Shown here: positions 54,386-62,779 of the stretch, piece after piece
Numbering within the stretch: position 1 is the first letter of the stretch
Layout: every line of letters begins with the position of its first letter
Assembly (NCBI GenBank): GCA_023437225.1
Contig: JAEZGS010000015.1
Span: forward strand, 1-64,000
DNA from: Bacteroidota bacterium
GTDB lineage: Bacteria > Bacteroidota > Bacteroidia > Chitinophagales > Chitinophagaceae
DNA length: 64,000 nt
Reading direction: 5' to 3'
Notes under the pieces: model-generated
Databases searched by the model: none
What the model saw: only the letters and a program-made list of their open reading frames with translations
What the model was told of the DNA's origin: nothing
Position numbers and translations under genes: made by a program

Positions 54386-54484
54386 TATACCCTTAAAGGT
54401 ATAAAAAATAATCATTCAACCATAAATATACCCTATAAGGTATAATATATTAAATTTAAGCCAAAACGTACCCTAAAGGGTATA
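54386..54484 (-). promoter_or_regulatory. Three phased HipB-type operators
   Basis: Near-palindromes TATACCCTTAAAGGTATA (54386-54403), TATACCCTATAAGGTATA (54427-54444) and CGTACCCTAAAGGGTATA (54467-54484) share TACCC and GGGTA arms around an AT core. Their centres are 41 and 40 bp apart, close to four helical turns, so all face the same side. They fill the space from the hipB start upward and should be the autorepression operators of the system. Confidence 0.85.
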
Positions 54485-54534
54485 AATAAATGAATAAAAG
54501 TTAGGTTTCTCAATTAAAAGTTCAATATATTGCA

Positions 54535-54776
54535 CTACACGAAAGGCTGACCTTGCAATTCAGGCTGTTCACTCTCCTTAATCGTTATTAACGGTACTGG
54601 TACCGTTTCTTCAACAAATCGCAACAACTGGTTAACCACTATTCCAATTAACTTTAAAAGATTTTGTTTTGCCTAAAGCTCCAATTTTCTCACAGATGTA
54701 AGATGCTTCTAAGTAGTAAGTTGCCAGATCAGAGTAATGACGAGCTCTTTCAATAATTTTTTGAAAATAAATCCAT
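54535..54776 (-). pseudogene. Small gene with two single-A frameshifts
   Basis: Read from ATG 54776, the frame is broken. Dropping one A from the AAAAAA run at about 54762 and one A from the AAAA run near 54670 restores one open frame of exactly 79 codons plus stop. It begins MDLFSKIIERARHYSDLAT and ends ESEQPELQGQPFV. Composition and helix pattern look coding. I do not recognise the family. Both lesions are homopolymer indels, so sequence error is as likely as real decay. Confidence 0.6.
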
Positions 54777-55683
54777 TACTATTTGTGGAAGGCAACGGAG
54801 CAGGTCTCAAATGAAGAGGCGAGAAAAGACTTTCAAAGCTTGGACTTAAGATTTCGCATCAACAGATGTCCTCTATTTTCCGTAATCCCTTTTATTGTGG
54901 ACTGTTATCTCACAATCTTCTGGAAGGTCAGGTAGTAGAAGGCGTTCATGAAAAGCTTATTTCAAAGGAAATCTTCTTGAAAGTAAATGAAGTACAGAAC
55001 CAGAATGCACATGGCTACACCACTACAGAAGAGAATGATGCCATTCCATTAAAGCGTTTTCTTCGCTGTGAGATATGTGGCAGTTTCTTGAGAGGCTATA
55101 TTGTTAAGTCAAAGGGTCTCTGGTATTACAAGTGCAATACTAAAGGATGCAACTGCAATAGAAGCGCTGAATCATTGCATAATCAATTTACGGGCATCTT
55201 AGAAGAGTACACACTTAAATCAGAAACATTAGTTCCTGTAATTGAAAAGCAAATGCTGGCGACTTACTATAAGTACAGCGAAGAAGAAGGTGATGATAAG
55301 CAGATTTATGAAAACAGGCTTAAGGAAATAAATAAAGATATTGCGTGGCAAAAGGAAAGGCTCAAAAAGGGAGAGATTCCCTATAATTTGTACCTTGATT
55401 TTATAAAAGACTATGAGGAGGAAAAGAAGAAAATAGTGGAAGAATTGCAGAAAGGTTCAAAGGGAGTGTCGAACCCTGAATTATGCGTTCAATTTGCAGT
55501 TAACTATTCGACGAAACTCAAACCCACATGGGCTTCTGCGAGTTATAGTGATCAGCAAAGACTTCAATTTTTATTGTTTCCTGAAGGAATTTTATACAAC
55601 AGAGCGGAAGATAAGTGTCGAACCACTGGTATAAATGTAGCATTCGCCTACATTGCAGAACTGGAGCGGTTTTTACAGCAATG

Positions 55684-55724
55684 TAAAAGCCGCACTTCCC
55701 TGAAAAATTTCGAGAGTGCGGCTT
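55684..55724 (-). terminator. Terminator of tRNA-Arg
   Basis: AAGCCGCACT/AGTGCGGCTT forms a 10-bp stem (55687-55696 and 55715-55724) with an 18-nt loop, followed by a short T run on the minus strand. It lies 3 bp after the tRNA 3' end. Confidence 0.8.
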
Positions 55725-55727
55725 GGG

Positions 55728-55799
55728 TAGCCTCGACAGGAATCGAACCTGTATCTGGAGCTTCGGAAACTCTTATACTATCCATTGTACTACGAGGCC
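55728..55799 (-). tRNA. tRNA-Arg (anticodon CCG)
   Basis: On the minus strand the acceptor strands GGCCTCG and CGAGGCT pair fully (one G-U). The D stem is GTAC/GTAT, the anticodon loop TTCCGAA puts CCG at 34-36, and the T arm is ACAGG-TTCGATT-CCTGT. The first anticodon-stem pair (A-C) is mismatched, the only flaw. The 3' CCA is not encoded. It is a likely integration target for the island to its left. Confidence 0.92.
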
Positions 55800-55832
55800 A
55801 GAACCCTGAAATCAGGGCTTGCAAAACTAAGG

Positions 55833-56411
55833 TTATTTGATCAATCCGCCCACGTTGCTGGTGAAGATCTTCACTGCTATTGCCAGCAGGATGACCCCAA
55901 AAAATTTGCGAATGGCAATCAGGCCGGCACCGCCAATTAATCTCGAGATGTATTTGAGCGAATGCAATACCAGGTAAACAATGATCAGGTTGACCAGTAT
56001 CCCCACGAGGATCGTTCCTACATGGTAGTTGGCCGTTAATGAAATGATCGTTGTTAGCGTACCAGATCCTGCAATCAAAGGGAATGCAATAGGAACTACC
56101 GTTGAAAATTTTGGATCTGCTTCAGATTTGAAGAACTCGACCCCGAGAACCATCTCGAGGCCAAGTATAAAAATTACTATCGATCCACCCACAGCAAATG
56201 ATCGAACGTCCACACCGAGCAGGTTTAAGAACTTTTCACCTACAAAAAGGAACAATATCATGAGCGCCCCTGAAATAAGAGTAGCCTTTACTTCGTGAAT
56301 GCCCCCCATCTTTTCTTTCAGCGTGATTAAAAGAGGGATCGATCCAATGATATCGATAACTGCAAACAGCGTAAACGTTACGGTCAATATTTCATCAAGT
56401 CCTATTTCCAT
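55833..56411 (-). CDS. MarC family membrane protein
   Basis: This 192-residue protein has six membrane helices in the MarC (UPF0056) arrangement, with IPLIAGSGTLTTIISL as the conserved central segment. The role is unclear; it is not a proven resistance factor. Its start overlaps the end of the BtuB-like gene by 10 bp, so it is in that riboswitch-controlled operon. Confidence 0.9.
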   Translation of the reverse strand: MEIGLDEILTVTFTLFAVIDIIGSIPLLITLKEKMGGIHEVKATLISGALMILFLFVGEKFLNLLGVDVRSFAVGGSIVIFILGLEMVLGVEFFKSEADPKFSTVVPIAFPLIAGSGTLTTIISLTANYHVGTILVGILVNLIIVYLVLHSLKYISRLIGGAGLIAIRKFFGVILLAIAVKIFTSNVGGLIK

Positions 56412-58393
56412 GACTGCAAGTTAAAGCGCAGGCCGGCATAAGCGTTGAAACCGGGATTATTATATCCGTACACTTCCTGGTAGTTCGAATTTGTAATGTT
56501 TCTTAAGTCGGCAAACGCATACAACCTGTTCCTACAAAATCCATACTCAGCATATACCCCCACCAACACGAATCCTTTCAATTCTACATCAAAGGAAGTG
56601 AATGTAAGCGGATCAAATCCTTTGTCATCACGCTTTGCATAAGCCTGCATATTTGCAGACAGGTTTAGTCGCGGTGTCGGTTTCCAACTGATAGCCGTTC
56701 CGAAATTGGTGCGCGGTCTCCTCAATAGATTAAAATAGCTTGTGTCCTTCCCATTGTTGATGGTCATGATCTCGCCGTCTACATAAGTGAAGTTCAGGTT
56801 CCATCTGAACTTATCGCCTAACTTGATTGTTGCTTCTGCTTCTACACCATGATCATTCTGTTCATCCTGGTTGATGTATTGAGATTTCCATGTTGCCGGA
56901 TCGGTATGAAAGAAGAGTACATCCCTGATGCGTCTGTCAAAGTAAACAAGCCGCGCTGTAAATCTTTCTCGCGGATCGTAATATTGGATACCTCCTTCAA
57001 CCGTGAACGCCGATTCAGGCTGAAGTTCCTTATTTCCATACTCTGAAAACAATTGATACAATCCAGGTGTTTTATATGCCGTTGAAACATTTACAAACAA
57101 CTTATATCGCTCCATTATCAGCCACGATGGGTTGAAGCTATAAACAAAATTACTTCCATATGAAGAATGATTGTTCCATCTTCCCCCTGCTTCGATATTG
57201 AATCCATTATTGAACTTCCCATTCAATGCGGCATATATTCCAAACTGCCGCTGCTTTACACTATCGCCGCTCATGCTCGATGGATAAGTACTCCAGGCAT
57301 CCATAGCGAAATGCTCCTGGTCAGTTGAAGATCGCCTCAGATCCGCTCCTGCAGTGAGCTGCCACTGCTGTGATAGTTTTGTGTTCACATACGCTTCTGC
57401 GAAGTGCTCATGTGCTTTGTAAGCATCGCGGGAAAAGAGATAATAACCATTGCGACTCTTCGTGGAATCGTCGAGATACAACCTGTCAGTGAAGTTGTAA
57501 TTGTATAGAACATTCAGCGTTGACCGGCCAATAGTTATCTGGCTTTGTACGCCTGTCTGCATATTCTTTTGATCGGCCTTGTTATCGAGCTCATCGGTAA
57601 ACGCACCATTATCAACTTCCGCCTCTGTGGTAGTATACCGAACAAATGGTCGCACTACTACATTTGCAGATGGCCTCCATCCAATATTTGCCATCAGTGT
57701 ATTTTGCTTATACCTGTCTTTTTCGTTCGTACCAACGCCGGTAGTATCAAGTGTTTCATTAATTCCATCCGTCCTGAAGAATGCTCCTCCAACGGAGTAG
57801 TCCAATTTTCCTTTTGAGCCGGATACAGTTGCATTTCCACGCAAAGTGCCATAGCTGCCACCGCTTAATGATCCACTTACACTGATCGGTTTTTGGGCTC
57901 CCTTTTTTGTAATGATGTTGATCACTCCTGCGATTGCATCGCTTCCATATAATGTCGACTGGCTTCCTTTAAGGATCTCAACGCGCTCCACATTTTCGAG
58001 CGGTATCATTCGAATGTCGAAATTGCCACCAATGCCGGATGCATCATAAACCGGAACGCCATCAATAGTAATAAGTGTGTAATCGATCTTTGCTCCGCGC
58101 AGAAAAACAGTCTTATCTTTTCCTGCGCTGCTGTTTGCGCCGTTAATGTATATTCCTACCTGTTCATTCAATACCTGCGAAAGATCCTTCCCACCAGATT
58201 GCTCCAGTTGTTCCCGGGTAATGATGTTTACGACTTTACCCGTTCTTGATGTCTTCAATGGGAACTTGTTTGCGGTTACGATAACTTCATCAAGCGATGT
58301 TGTGCGAACCGTGTCTTGTGAATTGGCAATGAAACTACCGGATAATAAAAGCATCACCAATGATGCGGCTCTGTTGAATAGATTTCTGCTCAT
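56402..58393 (-). CDS. BtuB-like TonB-dependent receptor under a B12 riboswitch
   Basis: This 663-residue outer-membrane protein has a signal peptide, TonB box region (DEVIVTANKFPLK), plug (DLSQVLNEQVGIYINGAN, then VERVEILKGSQSTLYG) and beta barrel ending in a Phe/Trp-type strand. The upstream riboswitch and the resemblance to BtuB make cobalamin or a corrinoid the likely ligand. The downstream marC is co-transcribed. Confidence 0.9.
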   Translation of the reverse strand: MSRNLFNRAASLVMLLLSGSFIANSQDTVRTTSLDEVIVTANKFPLKTSRTGKVVNIITREQLEQSGGKDLSQVLNEQVGIYINGANSSAGKDKTVFLRGAKIDYTLITIDGVPVYDASGIGGNFDIRMIPLENVERVEILKGSQSTLYGSDAIAGVINIITKKGAQKPISVSGSLSGGSYGTLRGNATVSGSKGKLDYSVGGAFFRTDGINETLDTTGVGTNEKDRYKQNTLMANIGWRPSANVVVRPFVRYTTTEAEVDNGAFTDELDNKADQKNMQTGVQSQITIGRSTLNVLYNYNFTDRLYLDDSTKSRNGYYLFSRDAYKAHEHFAEAYVNTKLSQQWQLTAGADLRRSSTDQEHFAMDAWSTYPSSMSGDSVKQRQFGIYAALNGKFNNGFNIEAGGRWNNHSSYGSNFVYSFNPSWLIMERYKLFVNVSTAYKTPGLYQLFSEYGNKELQPESAFTVEGGIQYYDPRERFTARLVYFDRRIRDVLFFHTDPATWKSQYINQDEQNDHGVEAEATIKLGDKFRWNLNFTYVDGEIMTINNGKDTSYFNLLRRPRTNFGTAISWKPTPRLNLSANMQAYAKRDDKGFDPLTFTSFDVELKGFVLVGVYAEYGFCRNRLYAFADLRNITNSNYQEVYGYNNPGFNAYAGLRFNLQSWK

Positions 58394-58521
58394 AGTTTGT
58401 TTTGATTTCCACGTTGTGTGTGATAACTATGAGCCTTCGGAACTGAGATCTAAGAAATGAAATGTCGCTGCAGCAGACTTTTTTCATCCCGGCTTTTCTC
58501 CCGAAAGCTCTGATGTCTTGT

Positions 58522-58705
58522 TGCAGTTGGCAGGTCTTCTGGCTTGCCTTCCTTCCCATCCCAACCTGATCGGGACAGTGGTTTTGAAGTTAATCGCTGA
58601 ATACAGATCCAGCGGGGCTTACAGCTACGGGGATAGCACCGGATTCACACCGGTTTCCCTTTTCATCCCTTACGGGAACCAATTGCGGTGCGAATTTACT
58701 GTGTT
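58522..58705 (-). promoter_or_regulatory. Cobalamin riboswitch
   Basis: The minus strand at 58529-58548 reads GGCAAGCCAGAAGACCTGCC, the B12 box. Further 5' (about 58640-58665) lies GAAACCGGTGTGAATCCGG, with the conserved adenosylcobalamin-pocket stems. The element ends about 130 bp before the BtuB-like start. Binding of cobalamin should lower expression of the receptor. Confidence 0.92.
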
Positions 58706-58735
58706 AGGATGACAACTTCGTTAAAGCGTAGATTA

Positions 58736-60520
58736 TTATTTCGCTACGATCATGGTCTTTGTATTTATTTGTGTTCCGTTAAGGACCAGACCATAGCTGT
58801 ATGTTCCGGCAGGCAATGATTTTGTATCGAGCTGTTGTGTACCCCAGCCCCTTCCATTAATGTTGATCTTCTTTAGTTGCTGCCCTTTGCTGTTCAATAA
58901 GATCAACGCGGCTGCACCCGCATCTTCAGGAATAAAGTATCGAATTGTTGTCGACCCTCTTACAGGATTGGGAGAATTTTGTTCAAGGTAAGGGACGGTT
59001 GCGGACGCATCATTCCTGTTTACAAGCAATGCTTCCAACTTATTGATACGCTCTTCGAGTTGCCTGTTTTTTTCGCTTAGTTCCTGGACAGCTTTTACCA
59101 GTGGTATCACAAATTCACCATAGCGTAGTCCATAATGTCCCTCTTCTGATTCCGGTGCATCTACGCCACTAAATTGGTAGTCCAGTTTTTTTGCCGCTTT
59201 TTCTACATCCTGTGCTACAAATCCGCTATATATTACAGAGGACTGCTTTGCCGAGGATTCAATTGCCGGTGCAGGCATCAACGCTGCATTGTTACCCGAC
59301 TTACTCAATAGTTGTATTTTGTCCTTTTCAATGGCCTCAATATTCAACGTATAGGTGACCGGTTTCAATTCGTTGATGAAGGCAAGGCCGGGCACATCTG
59401 TTTTGACGTTTTGCTTATATCTTCCGTCAGAGAATGTTGTCCATCCCACCTGTCCGCCGATGGATGTAACAGAACCGTTTCCGATTCGTACCTGGTTGCT
59501 CACACTTGCAAACGCCCCATAGCCAACTGCGGTTGAATTGGTCACGCCAATGTTTGAATATGCATACGCTCCCAGGAAAGTGCTTGAAGTAGAACCATAA
59601 TAACCGGAATATAATCCTATGGCAGTGTTGTTGGGATTGACGGTATTGTTATAAATAGACTGATAACCGATGCCAACATTGTAAAGTCCTGTGGTATTGT
59701 TATACAAAGCTTCATAGCCGATGGCCACATTGTAACCACCACTGACATTCAAGCTTAACGTATTATACCCAAATGCGGCATTCGAGGTGCCGGTTGTATT
59801 CCCAGCCAATGCGAAATGTCCCTGTGCGGTATTTCTTGCCCCGGTAGTGAGTTTACCGAGCGCCAGGGTTCCCACCCCTGTATTAGATGCGCCCGTAGCG
59901 CTAATGCTTCCCGTATTCTTGCCGATAAATGCGTTGTCCGTACCGGTATTATGAATGAATGGCGACCCATCATAATAAACCATTCCTGCAAACCAGATGT
60001 CGCGCCATCTTCGTGCCGAAGATCCAAAATTAATAGCACCAGATGTGCCGGGCAGTAGTTCAACGTTCACCGCCGTTGGTGCGGTGAGATTGGAAAGATT
60101 CTTATTTGCATAGGTTGCCGATGTTGATATGTGCTTCCATCCTGCATCATAATAATAAACTCCCTTTGTTCCATTCGTTTGATAGATCAATAATCCGGCG
60201 GCAGGTGAAGCAATAGCATCTCTTTGTGCAAGAGTCATCCTGGGTATCAGCAATCCCCTGGTTGTAGATCTTATCTCCAGGATGGAAGACGATGCTGGTA
60301 CCGTAGCTCCAATGCCAACTCTTCCCGCTACATCGATCGTCATGCGTTCGAGGTTTGCAGTAAAAATTCGGACGGGAATGGCGTTGGTGGTTCCCAGTTT
60401 CGAAGCGGTTGTTGCATCGGCATTGCCAATGAGTTTCCAGTCCTGAGCAACAGTCCCGTTAATCAGTAATGAAAAACAAAGCGTGGTGCAAATAATGCGT
60501 TGGTGTAATTTCTTTTCCAT
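58736..60520 (-). CDS. S74 chaperone-domain surface protein with T9SS signal
   Basis: This 594-residue secreted protein has a signal peptide and an N-terminal head. A long array of YNVAIGYEALYNNTTG-like repeats follows (about residues 170-350). A peptidase S74 intramolecular chaperone domain (SDGRYKQNVKTDVPGLAFI, about 380-495) and coiled coil come next. The C-terminal T9SS type A domain reads SPNPVRGSTTIRYFI. Such repeats form left-handed beta roll or trimeric fibres, as in phage tail spikes. Confidence 0.88.
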   Translation of the reverse strand: MEKKLHQRIICTTLCFSLLINGTVAQDWKLIGNADATTASKLGTTNAIPVRIFTANLERMTIDVAGRVGIGATVPASSSILEIRSTTRGLLIPRMTLAQRDAIASPAAGLLIYQTNGTKGVYYYDAGWKHISTSATYANKNLSNLTAPTAVNVELLPGTSGAINFGSSARRWRDIWFAGMVYYDGSPFIHNTGTDNAFIGKNTGSISATGASNTGVGTLALGKLTTGARNTAQGHFALAGNTTGTSNAAFGYNTLSLNVSGGYNVAIGYEALYNNTTGLYNVGIGYQSIYNNTVNPNNTAIGLYSGYYGSTSSTFLGAYAYSNIGVTNSTAVGYGAFASVSNQVRIGNGSVTSIGGQVGWTTFSDGRYKQNVKTDVPGLAFINELKPVTYTLNIEAIEKDKIQLLSKSGNNAALMPAPAIESSAKQSSVIYSGFVAQDVEKAAKKLDYQFSGVDAPESEEGHYGLRYGEFVIPLVKAVQELSEKNRQLEERINKLEALLVNRNDASATVPYLEQNSPNPVRGSTTIRYFIPEDAGAAALILLNSKGQQLKKININGRGWGTQQLDTKSLPAGTYSYGLVLNGTQINTKTMIVAK

Positions 60521-60642
60521 GGTAATCTTATTGTTGGTTAACAGATACCAGGGATGCGGAGTATATTGTTTTCAGTGCGGCTGTAGATGAAATATAATTT
60601 ACGTTTTTTATTCCATCTCACATACTATCTGCCATTGCACAT

Positions 60643-62712
60643 TCACAGTGCAAGTATGGCTGTTGCAGTAATCAGTACATTTCTTCCCGCCGATGCATTG
60701 TAATATCGACCTGCTGCTGCATTGATATCGTATCCGGAAACATATTCTTCGTCGAATAAATTTTCAACAACACCACTGATATTGACCGACAATCTCCGGC
60801 TTACTTTCCTTTTAATTCCAACTTTTGCAGTGACCAGATCATAGGCATCTCCATGCACACTGTTTGCATCATTGAGATACATTTTATCGCTATGATAAAA
60901 AGTTATATTTGAATACAACCCAATGGATGTTTCCATGTCAATGCCTGCTGCCACTACATTCGGTGCAATACCAGGTAGTTTCTTGCCCGAAAGATTCTCA
61001 TCTTCTTTGACATAATCCTCATAAGTGAACTTGTTCAACGTATAGGCTGACCATCCGGTGAGAGCTCTTACAAAACCATAAGATCTTCGAATCATGCGGA
61101 ATTCCAGTTCTGCTTCAACACCCAGTTGTTTTGTTTTACCTGCATTCTCAAAGTAATCGGCACCTGCCGAATCTCTTCTTTGTGCAATGGTGTTATTCAA
61201 ATTGAAATAATATCCTGCAATGTTTACAAATATTCGCCTTTCTGCCATAGATGCTTTCCATCCGATCTCATAATTGATTCCTGATTCCGCTTCTAGCCCT
61301 GTAGATATTTCACCCGTTGATGGAAGTATCTCTGCGGTAGTAGGTGGTGAGAATCCTCTTGATATGGTTGCATAAATATTATTGTTTGCACCAAACATTT
61401 TTTGAAGTGATACACGTGGTGCCACTTCGTTTCGGTATGTTCTTGATTGTTTTGTTACCGGCAGTTCTGACAATCGGCGTATCGAGATCGTTGATTTATT
61501 CCAGCTCATGCCTGCGTCGAGCGACCACCCTCCGGGCGTGGAAACATTCCATTGGGTGAAAATAAAATACTGCAACTGGTCAGCCTCGTCTTCTGTTTGC
61601 AGTGATGACGGCCTGCCCGCATTGTTATCAGCAATGCGAATCGTCGAATTTCCCTGCTGCAACTCGGCACCCACCGACCATTTCCATTTCACCTGGGTTC
61701 CGCCATTCATAGTGCTCACCAACCGGCCTCCACCATGCGGTTCATTCCTGATCTCATAATTGCGAATGGTGGGATTCACCACTTTTGAGTAGGCACCATA
61801 GACAGTGGATGATATGTTCCAGTGTTCTGCAACCTGGTGGATGTAATTGATGCCGGCTATGAAAGAGCGAATGTTAAAGGCCGACAGGTTTGCTGCCGCA
61901 GAAGGGAACATTCCGGCTGCCGGTCTTGCTGCGCGCCGATTTAAGGCATATTGTGTTTCATTAAGTGCTCCCGGCGTTTGGTAGTAGAGATCGCCATACA
62001 TAAAGTGTGTATTGAGCTTACCTGCCCGGCCGGCTTTTGCCGAAGCATCCCATGTAAATACCTTACGATCACTATTTGTGTGCTCACGATAGCCATCCGA
62101 ACGAAGCTGTTGATAGGATAACTGGTGTTGCATGCTGCTGTCGCCCAGCCTGGCTTTAAGCTGGTAATGAATTGTATTGAATGAACCTGCGCTAATATCG
62201 GCCCTTACATGATTGGCTGATGAAGTAGTGGTCTCCATAAGAACAACACCACCGGTTCCAGCACCGTACATACTGCTTGCCGGTCCCTTCCAGATCTCCA
62301 CATTATTGATACTATAAAATCCAATCATACTTAGATAAGTGTTGCCTCCCGGATCGGTATAAGGAACATCGTTATAGTATACTTTCACATTGCGCACACC
62401 AAAAGGAGAACGCAGGCTGCTGCCACGAATATTCAGACGATAACTTCCAGGTGATCGCTCTTCCAGCCTTGTACCCGCCTGCGCGTTAAATACTGGCGCG
62501 ATACTTATGTTTGGGAAACGATTGATCTGCCGTACACTGATAGTGCTAACAGAAGCGGGAACTTCGATCATCCTCCGATTTTGAGCAAAACCTTTTACCA
62601 CTACTTCCTGCAGTACGGTTGCAGAGTCATTCAATGATGACTCATCCTGTGCATTTATAGATAGGAAACTTAGCACCATAATCGCTGATAAAGCCCAATG
62701 CCTGTAAATCAT
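60643..62712 (-). CDS. TonB-dependent outer membrane receptor
   Basis: This 689-residue protein has a signal peptide, TonB box region (LQEVVVKGFAQ), plug (TRLEERSPGSYRLNIRGSS, VEIWKGPASSMYGAGTGGV) and a barrel ending in an aromatic strand. No SusD partner or riboswitch is near, so siderophore, metal or cofactor uptake is likely, but the ligand is unknown. Confidence 0.9.
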   Translation of the reverse strand: MIYRHWALSAIMVLSFLSINAQDESSLNDSATVLQEVVVKGFAQNRRMIEVPASVSTISVRQINRFPNISIAPVFNAQAGTRLEERSPGSYRLNIRGSSLRSPFGVRNVKVYYNDVPYTDPGGNTYLSMIGFYSINNVEIWKGPASSMYGAGTGGVVLMETTTSSANHVRADISAGSFNTIHYQLKARLGDSSMQHQLSYQQLRSDGYREHTNSDRKVFTWDASAKAGRAGKLNTHFMYGDLYYQTPGALNETQYALNRRAARPAAGMFPSAAANLSAFNIRSFIAGINYIHQVAEHWNISSTVYGAYSKVVNPTIRNYEIRNEPHGGGRLVSTMNGGTQVKWKWSVGAELQQGNSTIRIADNNAGRPSSLQTEDEADQLQYFIFTQWNVSTPGGWSLDAGMSWNKSTISIRRLSELPVTKQSRTYRNEVAPRVSLQKMFGANNNIYATISRGFSPPTTAEILPSTGEISTGLEAESGINYEIGWKASMAERRIFVNIAGYYFNLNNTIAQRRDSAGADYFENAGKTKQLGVEAELEFRMIRRSYGFVRALTGWSAYTLNKFTYEDYVKEDENLSGKKLPGIAPNVVAAGIDMETSIGLYSNITFYHSDKMYLNDANSVHGDAYDLVTAKVGIKRKVSRRLSVNISGVVENLFDEEYVSGYDINAAAGRYYNASAGRNVLITATAILAL

Positions 62713-62779
62713 GTTGATGGTAACTGGTTTGATCGTTAATAGGCTAAAGGTAAAGCCAATTATTCTTTATCTTTCGTCG

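Larger units (their letters stand above)
54786..55840 (+). pseudogene. Decayed large serine recombinase, C-terminal part
   Basis: The open frame from 54866 carries recombinase-domain and zinc-ribbon sequence (SSIFRNPFYCGLLSHNLLEG, then CEICGSFLRG, CNTKGCN) plus the coiled coil of large serine recombinases. The catalytic N-terminal resolvase domain is absent. Coding continues upstream to about 54786 (WKATEQVSNEEARKDFQ) if one A is added near 54836. At the other end the frame runs antisense through the terminator and tRNA-Arg, so its last 50 or so codons are not native. Confidence 0.75.

Noticed and set aside
54590..54607. Perfect palindrome AACGGTACTGGTACCGTT with a 2-bp centre, like a serine recombinase site
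   Set aside because: It falls inside the restored small gene and codes a TVPVPL stretch; the repeated Val-Pro codons explain the symmetry.
55687..55840. Coding sequence of a recombinase C-terminus across 55687-55840
   Set aside because: This stretch is the antisense of a tRNA-Arg and its terminator, so the amino acids there are not selected protein sequence.
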